In this document: positions 46,322 to 54,098 of the stretch, in pieces
Position numbering within the stretch: the stretch's first letter is position 1
Layout: every line of letters starts with the position of its first letter
DNA from: an uncultured Porphyromonas sp.
GTDB taxonomy: Bacteria; Bacteroidota; Bacteroidia; Bacteroidales; Porphyromonadaceae
Length of the DNA: 64,000 nt
Direction: 5' to 3'
NCBI GenBank assembly: GCA_934364985.1
Contig: CAKRMU010000005.1
Span: 62,001 to 126,000, forward strand
Position numbers and translations under genes: made by a program
The notes under the pieces: generated by a model
Told to the model about the DNA's origin: nothing
Databases searched by the model: none
What the model saw: only the letters and a program-made list of their open reading frames with translations

Positions 46322-47362
46322 ATGGACAAGAGAATTATTAGCACGGCATTACTTGCCATGGTATTTGCTTTTTTCGTATCCGCCTGCAACGGAAAGAATG
46401 AACCAAATCCAGAAAACATCAACCCTGCCGATAAGTTTGAGAAGAAACACGACACAGCCGTTCTCCTCGTTACCTTCGGCTCTACTTATGAAGTGCCAAA
46501 GGCTACATATGCAAGCCAAAAGGAGCTTTTCCAGAAAGCATTCCCCAATAGTGATCTGTATTACTCCTACACATCACGCACCATCATCAACCGTTTAGAG
46601 GCACAAGGGGAGACCTTTATCCAGCCACCACTTTGGTTTCAGAGCTTCTTAAAGAAAAAGTATAAAAACGTCTACGTACAATCCTTGCACGTAATCCCCG
46701 GCGAAGAGTACACTCTGCTTCGTGATGCATATGTCAAAAAGGAGTACAACAAACAGCTATTCGACCTCAAGGAAGATAAGCACATGAAAGAATACCAAGA
46801 CTGCAACTATGCCGTTCTTGGTGACCCGCTTCTCTACGATGATGCTTCGATAGAGCACGTAGCCAAGTTCCTCGTAGATCTCTACGCTAAAGAGCTAAAG
46901 GCCGGCGAAGTCGTTGCCTTTATGGGGCACGGGAACCCGGAGGACAACTACCTCTATGCTAATGAGAAGTACAATGTTATAGAGAAAAAGATGCAGGAAT
47001 ATGCCACGAAGCAGTATCGCAACGGCAGAGTATTCGTCGCTACCGTAGACTTCCCGGGGAAATTATTCGGTGACTATCTTGCAGGAGCTGTTGAGCAATG
47101 CGGAGCCAAAGAGAAGATCATCAACCTACACCCATTGATGACCATCGCAGGCGACCACGCCAATAACGATATGGCAGGTGACGACACCATGGAGGCAGGC
47201 CAACCAATACCTATGGAAGAGAGAAGCTGGAAACTTCAGCTTCAGAATATGGGTTGGACCGTTAAGGCTACCATAAAAGGTCTTGGCGATTACCCGGAGA
47301 TCAATCAGATCTACTTGGAGCACCTCAAAAGAGCAATTGCCGACGCAGGCAAAGAAGATTAA
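46322..47362 (+). CDS. CbiK/IhtB-like lipoprotein of the cobaltochelatase family
   Basis: 346 residues, a tandem duplicate of the preceding gene. The lipoprotein signal is intact (MDKRIISTALLAMVFAFFVSAC, Cys 22). Chelatase motifs SLHVIPGEEYTLLRDA, VAFMGHGNPEDN and NLHPLMTIAGDHANNDMAGDD are kept. Cytosolic CbiK inserts cobalt into sirohydrochlorin; an envelope-anchored version more likely binds or strips metal from tetrapyrroles such as haem or corrinoids taken up by the neighbouring receptor. Long stretches are nearly identical at DNA level to the first copy (for example around 45530-45560 and 46650-46680), suggesting recent duplication or gene conversion. No terminator is evident in the next 65 nt. 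Confidence 0.9.
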   Translation: MDKRIISTALLAMVFAFFVSACNGKNEPNPENINPADKFEKKHDTAVLLVTFGSTYEVPKATYASQKELFQKAFPNSDLYYSYTSRTIINRLEAQGETFIQPPLWFQSFLKKKYKNVYVQSLHVIPGEEYTLLRDAYVKKEYNKQLFDLKEDKHMKEYQDCNYAVLGDPLLYDDASIEHVAKFLVDLYAKELKAGEVVAFMGHGNPEDNYLYANEKYNVIEKKMQEYATKQYRNGRVFVATVDFPGKLFGDYLAGAVEQCGAKEKIINLHPLMTIAGDHANNDMAGDDTMEAGQPIPMEERSWKLQLQNMGWTVKATIKGLGDYPEINQIYLEHLKRAIADAGKED

Positions 47363-47428
47363 AGGCATATATTATAGGTGACACCCAAATAAACTCATCC
47401 GTAAATAAGGTATATCACAAAAAAAGTG

Positions 47429-47436
47429 TACCTTTG
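47429..47436 (+). promoter_or_regulatory. -7 box of the rubredoxin promoter
   Basis: TACCTTTG, matching TAnnTTTG, 56 nt before the rubredoxin ATG. The -33 element is unclear. Confidence 0.55.
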
Positions 47437-47492
47437 GGCAAGACCACAGATGTGGACATACAGTTTTTAATAACCAAGATAAATTCAAAACT

Positions 47493-47657
47493 ATGCGTAA
47501 ATGGCAGTGTGAGCCTTGTGGCTATATTTACGACCCCGAAGTGGGCGATGAGGATGGAGGGATTGCACCAGGTACTCGTTTTGAGGATATTCCTGACGAT
47601 TGGGTCTGCCCTGTATGCGGGGCGGCAAAGTCCGACTTTGCACCCTACACAGAGTAA
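47493..47657 (+). CDS. Rubredoxin
   Basis: 54 codons from ATG 47493 to TAA 47655-47657. Rubredoxin is a small one-electron carrier with a single Fe bound by four cysteines. Both CxxC pairs are present: [11 protein letters not shown] at residues 5-15 and [12 protein letters not shown] at 38-49, with the conserved DDWVCP between them. The length is exactly that of typical rubredoxins. It has its own -7 box and terminator. The most likely partner in this window is the flavodiiron protein at 22290-23483, because rubredoxin is the usual donor for that family; they are not linked in one operon. Confidence 0.95.
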   Translation: MRKWQCEPCGYIYDPEVGDEDGGIAPGTRFEDIPDDWVCPVCGAAKSDFAPYTE

Positions 47658-47733
47658 TACAGGCACCCTCGAGAATACCTTTGCTCCGGATAAGAGCATT
47701 TGGTAGCCTCTCGAGACCGAATTAATCAGAGAA

Positions 47734-47782
47734 CCGACCGTATCGGGTAATAACTTGCCCCGTACGGTCGGCTTTATTTTTA
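47734..47782 (+). terminator. Intrinsic terminator of rubredoxin
   Basis: Stem CCGACCGTA (47734-47742) with TACGGTCGG (47763-47771), extended inside by CGGG with CCCG around one bulged base, followed by CTTTATTTTTA. Confidence 0.85.
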
Positions 47783-47829
47783 GGAGCATCCCGAATCCTC
47801 CACCACACGACACATTAATAGATAAAAGC

Positions 47830-47915
47830 GAATACCCTGAATTCGTCCTGAGAAATACCACGTATTCACCGAGACAAATTCCCTATATTAGTTGCGGCGA
47901 ATATAGGGTACCGGT
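47830..47915. repeat. BrickBuilt-like 23-nt repeat element, copy 5
   Basis: Three complete units in exact register (47830-47852, 47853-47875, 47876-47898) and a partial fourth. Unit starts are GAATACCCTGAATTCG, AAATACCACGTATTC, AAATTCCCTATATTAG and GAATATAGGGTACC; ends are CTGAG, GAGAC and GCGGC. The third and fourth units are partly inverted copies of each other. Confidence 0.75.
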
Positions 47916-48074
47916 AAAATGGATTTTGTACAGATATTTCCAAATATTTCTAATCAATCCCCGCAAATGCCGTGCTGCAAAGGCTTTTCGTCCAAGAATA
48001 TCTAAAGAATGATATTGAAAATTGTAATGTGCAGTTTATAAAACCAGTATAAATAATAATTTATTTTGGAATTA

Positions 48075-48128
48075 TTTGGTATTATAAAAATTTTTACTCA
48101 CATTTGTTTCGTTGATACTTAAAGTATC
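48075..48128 (+). promoter_or_regulatory. Candidate promoter and palindrome before the BACON lipoprotein gene
   Basis: TTTG (48075-48078), 20-nt spacer, CACATTTG (48099-48106), a -7 box lacking the TA. The following ATTTGTTTCGTTGATACTT (48102-48120) matches 18 of 19 bases found at the same place downstream of the tnaA -7 box. GATACTT-A-AAGTATC (48114-48128) is a perfect dyad that could be an operator. Confidence 0.45.
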
Positions 48129-48250
48129 CAAAGCCACGTCATCTACTCAAGACGATAGCGGAATGATAGGGATACTTGATTATTAGCAAATATTTAGAGT
48201 ATTATTAACGCTGAGCAGTCAGCTATTTTTTAACTATTTTACCAAAGATT

Positions 48251-49900
48251 ATGAAACAGACCAACTACTTAATCGCCCTTGCGGTGACGCTACTGATCGG
48301 GTTGATGACGTCTTGTCAACCTAAAAACGATGATGGTCCCGAGGAAGCAACCCTAACACTTTCTGCAACGTCAGTTACGATTCCTAATGCCGGCGGTCAA
48401 GCTCAAGCTATCACCGTAACCACTAACCAAACGAAATGGAACGCTATCTCTAACTCAGAATGGCTTAAGGCTTCTGTTAATGGCAACACACTTCAGATCG
48501 AAGCCACTCCTAACGAGATGGGCAAAGATCGTAGTGCTCAAATATTAGTGGTTGCAGGTGCAACGAACGAGAAAATTAACGTAATACAAACCGCTGCTGA
48601 CATCGTCCTTGAGGTATCTCCTGACGCTATCGTTGTTAAGAACTCAGGCGAGACTAAGCTCGTGAGCGTTAAGAGCAACACCGGTGCTTGGACACTCGAC
48701 ATTGATGAAGCAGCTCAATCCTGGATCTCTCAAAATGTCTTCAAGGATATGATCCAGCTTGAGATCGCTCCTAACGACGGCGAGCCTCGTGAGGCTAAGC
48801 TGTACGCAAAGAGCGGTACAATACAAAAGGAAATCACCATACAGCAAGCCGGTAAGGGTAATGGATTCCATACTCCATTATTCGAAAGTTTCCCAACTCA
48901 GTACGCTCTTCTTTCTTACGAGAAAGAACAAGGGTCATTCCTAATGGGCTACTCTGCTCCAAGTCCTGGTTTGCCAAGCTGGGGTATTGAACCAACTGGT
49001 GCAATATATGAGTTTGCAACAAGCTGTGAGTTTATGCCTTCTGTTACTTACGAATTCAATTTTGAAGGTGGCTATCTTGAGATGATCTCTTATGTAAGTA
49101 CTTTAAGCTTTGAGAAATTCAAAGAAACAGGTTACATCGAATTCGTTGAGAAAGAACTTGGATTTAAGATTGACAAGAGTGGTGAGATCTACCAAGGTGT
49201 TAAAGAAGGTACTGATAAAGCCGGTAAACCGTTGAAGTACAAAGTATTGATGGGCGACGCTAAGGGTAAGGCCGCAGTGATATTCCAGATGCCAACGCCT
49301 CCGGATCCAGACCAACCAAAGGCTATGCCTACTTACGCCAATGTGCCACTTGACGCAATGCTTGATAACGTGCTTACTACTACAAAGGTAGGCTGGAAGC
49401 TTGATGATGTCAAGAAGTATGAGGCCGCAAACAATGGTACATTCAACTCAGATAATAAGGATAAAGAGGGTAACATTATATACGTAAGCTATGACGTGAA
49501 AGCTACTCTTCCTCTATACCACCAATACTGGTTCGTCGGTGCAGAGAACGACACTTGGGATCCTGTAACACAATTAGGTCAGTTGCATGCTTGCGGTCAA
49601 TTAGATGCTGATATCAATCGCGTATTCTGGAAAGATGAAAGAGGTACTTACTACCAGACCAAGGAATTCAAGGAACTCATGGAGAAGGGTGGTTACGAAT
49701 TCATCGCTAAGCAAGCTCCTTATTATTGGTATCAAAAGGATAATCGCGTAATTGGCGTTTGCGTACAAAACTATAAGGACTTCAACGATGGCAAGGACAT
49801 TGTTAGGATTCAGGCTTATACTGAAAAAGAGGAATCCTCTATGTCTTTAATGTTGGATCCAAAAGCGAGAAGTAAGCGATTCGCAGAAAGACCTATGTAA
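48251..49900 (+). CDS. BACON-domain lipoprotein
   Basis: 549 residues. A lipoprotein signal ends at GLMTS-C (Cys 22). Two BACON (Bacteroidetes-associated carbohydrate-binding-often N-terminal) beta-sandwich repeats follow, about 33-115 and 117-200; each has the pattern T-x(3)-W...S...WL/I followed by an ITIQQA- or INVIQTA-type last strand. The C-terminal 340 residues form a novel-looking region with no motif I recognise (VGAENDTWDPVTQLGQLHACGQ, FWKDERGTYYQT). Surface or periplasmic location is likely. A strong hairpin separates it from the protease gene 147 nt downstream, with which it may be partly co-transcribed. Confidence 0.75.
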   Translation: MKQTNYLIALAVTLLIGLMTSCQPKNDDGPEEATLTLSATSVTIPNAGGQAQAITVTTNQTKWNAISNSEWLKASVNGNTLQIEATPNEMGKDRSAQILVVAGATNEKINVIQTAADIVLEVSPDAIVVKNSGETKLVSVKSNTGAWTLDIDEAAQSWISQNVFKDMIQLEIAPNDGEPREAKLYAKSGTIQKEITIQQAGKGNGFHTPLFESFPTQYALLSYEKEQGSFLMGYSAPSPGLPSWGIEPTGAIYEFATSCEFMPSVTYEFNFEGGYLEMISYVSTLSFEKFKETGYIEFVEKELGFKIDKSGEIYQGVKEGTDKAGKPLKYKVLMGDAKGKAAVIFQMPTPPDPDQPKAMPTYANVPLDAMLDNVLTTTKVGWKLDDVKKYEAANNGTFNSDNKDKEGNIIYVSYDVKATLPLYHQYWFVGAENDTWDPVTQLGQLHACGQLDADINRVFWKDERGTYYQTKEFKELMEKGGYEFIAKQAPYYWYQKDNRVIGVCVQNYKDFNDGKDIVRIQAYTEKEESSMSLMLDPKARSKRFAERPM

Positions 49901-49958
49901 ATCAGTAGTCAGCCTTTAACATACCATAAAGGATAAAAGACTACTTGTGGAACTTAGT

Positions 49959-50007
49959 ACCCCACTTTTCAAGGTCTGCTTATTACTCCGGACCTGAAGA
50001 GTGGGGT
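49959..50007 (+). terminator. Intercistronic hairpin between the BACON and protease genes
   Basis: ACCCCACTTTTCAAGGTC (49959-49976) pairs with GACCTGAAGAGTGGGGT (49991-50007) with one bulge and a G-U pair, loop of 14 nt. It is followed by CATTAAAAG rather than a T-run, so it may be a processing or stabilising structure instead of a terminator. Confidence 0.45.
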
Positions 50008-50047
50008 CATTAAAAGTCAGAATTAGAACCAGCAATAATATTTACAG

Positions 50048-52813
50048 ATGAAAAGATACTTTTGGCTACTGACGTCAATCATCGTCTTTTTCGCCACAGG
50101 GTGTACAAAAGAGCGATTGTCACAAGAGGAAATCTCTGCACAAGCCGATAATCAAGTGCTGAGATCAGATACTTCGCAAGACTTACTAAAATATGGCAAA
50201 CCTCTCCCAGGGAAAATCATCGTGAAGGTTTCAAGGGAGATGCAAAGCGAAATGAAGATCTCAAAAAGAGGGGAGATACAGATGAATAGCGTCCCTTCGC
50301 CCCTCAGCTCAGCTCTAAATACGCTTAAAGCCTCCAATATGGAGCGATTATTTCGCATCGACCCTCGCTTTGAAGAGCGCAAAAAGAGGGACGGGCTGGA
50401 CCTCTGGTATGAAGTGACCATTGACAAGAATATGGAGATGGTACATGCTCTCAAGACGATGAGTGAAGTGCCGGGTATTGACCACGTGGAATACGAACCT
50501 GAGGTCGCCATGCTAAGCGACAACAGCCAACCGGCATTTGATTTATTGGGTTTCCAGAATAGGGGAACAGAACTGCCTTTCAACGACCCAATGTTAGCAC
50601 AACAATGGCACTACAATAACACAGGTAGCATTAGTGGAAGTGTTATGGGTGCTGATATTAACCTATTCCGTGCTTGGAAGTTGACCACAGGTACTCCAAA
50701 TGTTATTGTCTGCGTAGAGGATGGTGGCGTAGATATACGGCACAAGGATATCATTGACAATATGTGGGTAAACGAAGCCGAGTACAATGGTAAACCGGGT
50801 GTCGATGACGATAAGAACGGATTCGTGGATGATATCTATGGATACAACTTTGCGGATGACAAAGGACAACTAAACCCGGATGGTGACTTCCACGGCACCC
50901 ACGTAGCCGGTACCGTAGCCGCACGTAATAATAACGGCATTGGTGTAGGAGGAATAGCAGGTGGCGATGGTACTCCTAACTCAGGTATCAGGATTATGTC
51001 TACTGGCGTTTTCTCTGGCGAGAAAGGCCAAGGCGGATTTGCAAAGGCGTTTGTTTATGCAGCTGACAATGGAGCTGTCATATCTCAAAATTCTTGGGGT
51101 AGCCAAATCCCTGGAACAACCCCAAAGTCGCAACGTGTTGCTATTGATTACTTCATTAAAAACGCTGGTTGTGATAATAATGGTAATCAACTACCTAACT
51201 CTCCAATGAAGGGTGGTGTGGTAATTATTGCTGCCGGAAATGAGAACTCTGAGGAGCGGTACTCCCCCGGTGAGTATGAGCCTGCTATCACTGTTAATGC
51301 TATGGGACCGGATTTCACCAAAGCATCCTACTCAAACTTTGGTACTTGGACAGATATCACTGCTCCTGGTGGAGATCAAGGAAAGTTTGGCACCCGCGGT
51401 GGTGTATTGAGTACTCTTGAAGCAGATACTTATGACTTTTATAATGGTACTTCAATGGCATGCCCTCACGTATCCGGTATCGCAGCATTGGTCGTTTCGT
51501 ATAGAGGAGGTCAGGGCTTCACGGCTGCTGAATTGGAGAAATATCTCCTTGCCTCTGCACGCGACATTGATATGTATAATCCAAGATACGAAGGTAAATT
51601 AGGGGCAGGCTATATAGATGCCTATCTTGCTTTGACTTTAAAGAATGAGAACAAGGCACCGGAAACACCCAAGTTCTTACCTGAGAAATCTAAAGATAAT
51701 GACTTCGAAGCGGTTACCATTTACTGGGAAGTCCCTAAGGATGCCGATGACGGAGAACCGGCAAAATACGAACTATATATTTCAGACAAGCCTCTCAATA
51801 CTGGCAATTATACCAAAGCGACTCGCATTGGCAATGACAAGGGCTATATTGGGAGTATGAATAAAGAGGCAGGCGACGAGGTAAGCTACACAGTCAATAA
51901 TCTTAGGCATAGTACCACTTATTACTTTGCGATTGTGGCAATAGATCGTTGGGGGCTTAAGAGTGCACCGGCGTTTATGGAGACCAAGACTAAGGTCAAT
52001 AATCCTCCGGTTGTCTCCAACGTACCTAATGAGCCTATTACCGTTGTTGACATTCAGGGTACCGTAGAATATACTCTTATGGTCAACGACCCTGATGGGC
52101 ATAAATGGGATTTCACCTCAGAGGGCAAACTGACAGGTGTGGGCCTCAAGAAGACCGAACAAGGGATCAATGTACGTATCCGTCCGGTGCTGACACAAGG
52201 CGAATATAGTTTCACTATCACCGTAACCGATGAATTGGGTAGCTCAAACAAATACGAGATCCCATTCAGGGTAATCAATGTCAAAGCACCAGAGTTGATA
52301 GATCAGCTACCAAACACTTTGATCGGTGTTGAGAATGATCCAATGACTCTTGACCTCAGCAAAGTCTTTAAGCCACAAGAATTACTTCAATTCACCTACA
52401 AAGCTACTTCCAGCAATGGGTCTGTAGCTTCGGCAGTGATCGATGGCTCAAAACTCACAATCAAGGCTTTCCAACCAGGTAAGACGACTATCGATATCAC
52501 GGTATCCAATGGGTACTACGAGACTCGTACCAGCTTTGCAGTAACTGTCACCAAGAATGTGGATAGTCAAGTTTATGCTATCTGGCCTCTTCCTATGAAG
52601 GATAAGCTGAACCTTTGGGTCAATCCAAAGAGCTCAAAACCAGTGATTACGATCTATACCATAACAGGTGAAAAAGTATTGGATAAAACACTGATTGTAG
52701 ACCACGAGGGAATGACAACCGTCAAGGTGAAGAACTTAGCTCCCGGCACTTACAGACTACTTGTTACAGGTACGGGCAATAAACCATACGAGCAGGTGGT
52801 TCAGAAGAGATAA
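50048..52813 (+). CDS. Subtilisin-like (S8) protease with type IX secretion C-terminal domain
   Basis: 921 residues. The N-terminus carries a lipoprotein-like signal (MKRYFWLLTSIIVFFATG-C). A propeptide-like region to about 150 is followed by the S8 domain with the full triad: Asp in VCVEDGGVDIRH (near 222), His in DFHGTHVAGTVA (near 282) and Ser in YNGTSMACPHVSG (near 467). A fibronectin-type III-like domain (about 540-650) and two Ig-like beta domains follow. The last 75 residues (VYAIWPLPMKDKLNLWV to the end, with ITIYTITGEKVLDKTL and VKNLAPGTYRLLVTG) are a type A Por sorting domain. It is presumably exported by the type IX system and cell-surface anchored. The PorV-like gene follows after 25 nt. 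Confidence 0.9.
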   Translation: MKRYFWLLTSIIVFFATGCTKERLSQEEISAQADNQVLRSDTSQDLLKYGKPLPGKIIVKVSREMQSEMKISKRGEIQMNSVPSPLSSALNTLKASNMERLFRIDPRFEERKKRDGLDLWYEVTIDKNMEMVHALKTMSEVPGIDHVEYEPEVAMLSDNSQPAFDLLGFQNRGTELPFNDPMLAQQWHYNNTGSISGSVMGADINLFRAWKLTTGTPNVIVCVEDGGVDIRHKDIIDNMWVNEAEYNGKPGVDDDKNGFVDDIYGYNFADDKGQLNPDGDFHGTHVAGTVAARNNNGIGVGGIAGGDGTPNSGIRIMSTGVFSGEKGQGGFAKAFVYAADNGAVISQNSWGSQIPGTTPKSQRVAIDYFIKNAGCDNNGNQLPNSPMKGGVVIIAAGNENSEERYSPGEYEPAITVNAMGPDFTKASYSNFGTWTDITAPGGDQGKFGTRGGVLSTLEADTYDFYNGTSMACPHVSGIAALVVSYRGGQGFTAAELEKYLLASARDIDMYNPRYEGKLGAGYIDAYLALTLKNENKAPETPKFLPEKSKDNDFEAVTIYWEVPKDADDGEPAKYELYISDKPLNTGNYTKATRIGNDKGYIGSMNKEAGDEVSYTVNNLRHSTTYYFAIVAIDRWGLKSAPAFMETKTKVNNPPVVSNVPNEPITVVDIQGTVEYTLMVNDPDGHKWDFTSEGKLTGVGLKKTEQGINVRIRPVLTQGEYSFTITVTDELGSSNKYEIPFRVINVKAPELIDQLPNTLIGVENDPMTLDLSKVFKPQELLQFTYKATSSNGSVASAVIDGSKLTIKAFQPGKTTIDITVSNGYYETRTSFAVTVTKNVDSQVYAIWPLPMKDKLNLWVNPKSSKPVITIYTITGEKVLDKTLIVDHEGMTTVKVKNLAPGTYRLLVTGTGNKPYEQVVQKR

Positions 52814-52838
52814 CCAATATACGGACTGATTAAGAATT

Positions 52839-53816
52839 ATGAGAATTATGAATACCAAGCCTATTATCGGGGCTCTCTTCGCCCTTACTTTATCTATTTG
52901 CTCAGGAATCACCATGCAGGCTCAGAGTAGCCGTGTATTGCCATTCCTTGAGACACCATCAGATGCCCGTACAGCGGCTATGGGTAATGCTACATTGACC
53001 CAAACGGATCGTAACTATCTGTACACCAATCCAGCCTCAATCTTTAATGGCAACTCAAGGTTTACCATCACAGCAGGAGGATTGATGTTTAACACTCCTA
53101 AGAATGATTTTGTTAGTGGTAATCTACTTTTCGGTGCAGTTTCTGCGGGATACCGTTTCTTAGATCGCCACGTTGTATATGCAGGATATAGGTATCAAGG
53201 CGGTCTAAAGGTCGCTGGTCGCAGTTCTGACCAATTTGGCATGAAGAATAAGTCTTACTCTCCATTTGATTGGGCTTTGGATTTAGGGTATGCCTTTAAG
53301 TTTAATGACCAGCTTTCGGCATATGCGACTGGTAGCTTTATCCAGAGCTATACAGGTCGCACCGCTTACGCTGGTGCCTTTAGCATTGGTGCCAACTATT
53401 TGCTTGCACTATCAGAGAGGAGTGATCTCAATATAGGAGCCAGGGTCGCTGACTTTGGCACCCCTATCTACTATAGCAGTAAAGAAGGGTATGCTCTACC
53501 TATAAATATGCAACTCACTGCTGATTACGGACAAGCATTTAACGACAACCACAAAGTGCATGGGGTTATTGGTTGCAAGTATTACTTCATGCCTAATAAA
53601 GCACAAGTATTCCAAACCAATCTCGGTGCTGAATACACGATGTACAACATCGTAAGTCTTCGTGCAGGGTATCAATATGGCACCAAAGAGACGAGTCTAT
53701 GGAGTGTAGGTGCGGGAGCTGCATACTATGGTGTGAAGCTTGACTTCGGCTACCAGAATGTAATCAATAAATTTGGGTCTGACAGGTTCATTCTCACATT
53801 GTCTTTTGATTATTAA
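52839..53816 (+). CDS. PorV/PorQ-family outer membrane protein
   Basis: 325 residues. After a signal peptide (start at codon 1 or 4, ending MQAQ) the protein begins LETPSDARTAAMGNATLTQTDRNYLYTNPASI, the characteristic N-terminus of PorV/PorQ proteins of the FadL-like fold, and continues as a 14-strand barrel ending LTLSFDY. PorV carries type IX cargo from the translocon to the attachment complex. The gene lies 25 nt after a type IX cargo protease, so a dedicated shuttle or maturation partner is plausible. It is distinct enough from the N-terminus of PorV itself that I leave the symbol empty. A strong terminator follows. Confidence 0.82.
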   Translation: MRIMNTKPIIGALFALTLSICSGITMQAQSSRVLPFLETPSDARTAAMGNATLTQTDRNYLYTNPASIFNGNSRFTITAGGLMFNTPKNDFVSGNLLFGAVSAGYRFLDRHVVYAGYRYQGGLKVAGRSSDQFGMKNKSYSPFDWALDLGYAFKFNDQLSAYATGSFIQSYTGRTAYAGAFSIGANYLLALSERSDLNIGARVADFGTPIYYSSKEGYALPINMQLTADYGQAFNDNHKVHGVIGCKYYFMPNKAQVFQTNLGAEYTMYNIVSLRAGYQYGTKETSLWSVGAGAAYYGVKLDFGYQNVINKFGSDRFILTLSFDY

Positions 53817-53875
53817 GCTCTATAATTTCTAAAGAGAGATGTCGTTAGTGACATCATCATTTCTTTTAATAGATA

Positions 53876-53918
53876 GAGGGGTGTGCCACAATAAAGATTT
53901 GGCACACCCCTCTTTTTT
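53876..53918 (+). terminator. Intrinsic terminator of the protease-PorV-like unit
   Basis: Perfect 13-bp stem GAGGGGTGTGCCA (53876-53888) with TGGCACACCCCTC (53900-53912), followed by TTTTTT. Confidence 0.92.
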
Positions 53919-54051
53919 ATTGTCAATAACCACCATACCCTAAAAACACTCTGTTTCTCATGCAATCATCTCTACGGACATATCCTCATAGTATGACGTT
54001 TCCTAATACATACCCAAAACGGATACCCCAACTGAGATGTGCGATTATTGG

Positions 54052-54059
54052 TATCTTTG
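54052..54059 (+). promoter_or_regulatory. -7 box of the OmpA/TPR lipoprotein gene
   Basis: TATCTTTG, matching TAnnTTTG, 39 nt upstream of the ATG. No clear -33 element. Confidence 0.5.
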
Positions 54060-54098
54060 TTGACTGAGATTATATACTAACTATTTATCAATAGATAT

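Larger units (their letters stand above)
47658..48250. other. Intergenic region between rubredoxin and the BACON lipoprotein gene
   Basis: 593 bp. It contains the rubredoxin terminator, a 23-nt-unit repeat element at 47830-47915, a candidate promoter at 48075-48106 and a 15-bp palindrome at 48114-48128. No gene is seen. Confidence 0.6.

Noticed and set aside
47434-47706. 90-codon plus-strand frame over the rubredoxin gene
   Set aside because: It is a different frame of the rubredoxin DNA; the 54-codon frame has the complete rubredoxin motif set.
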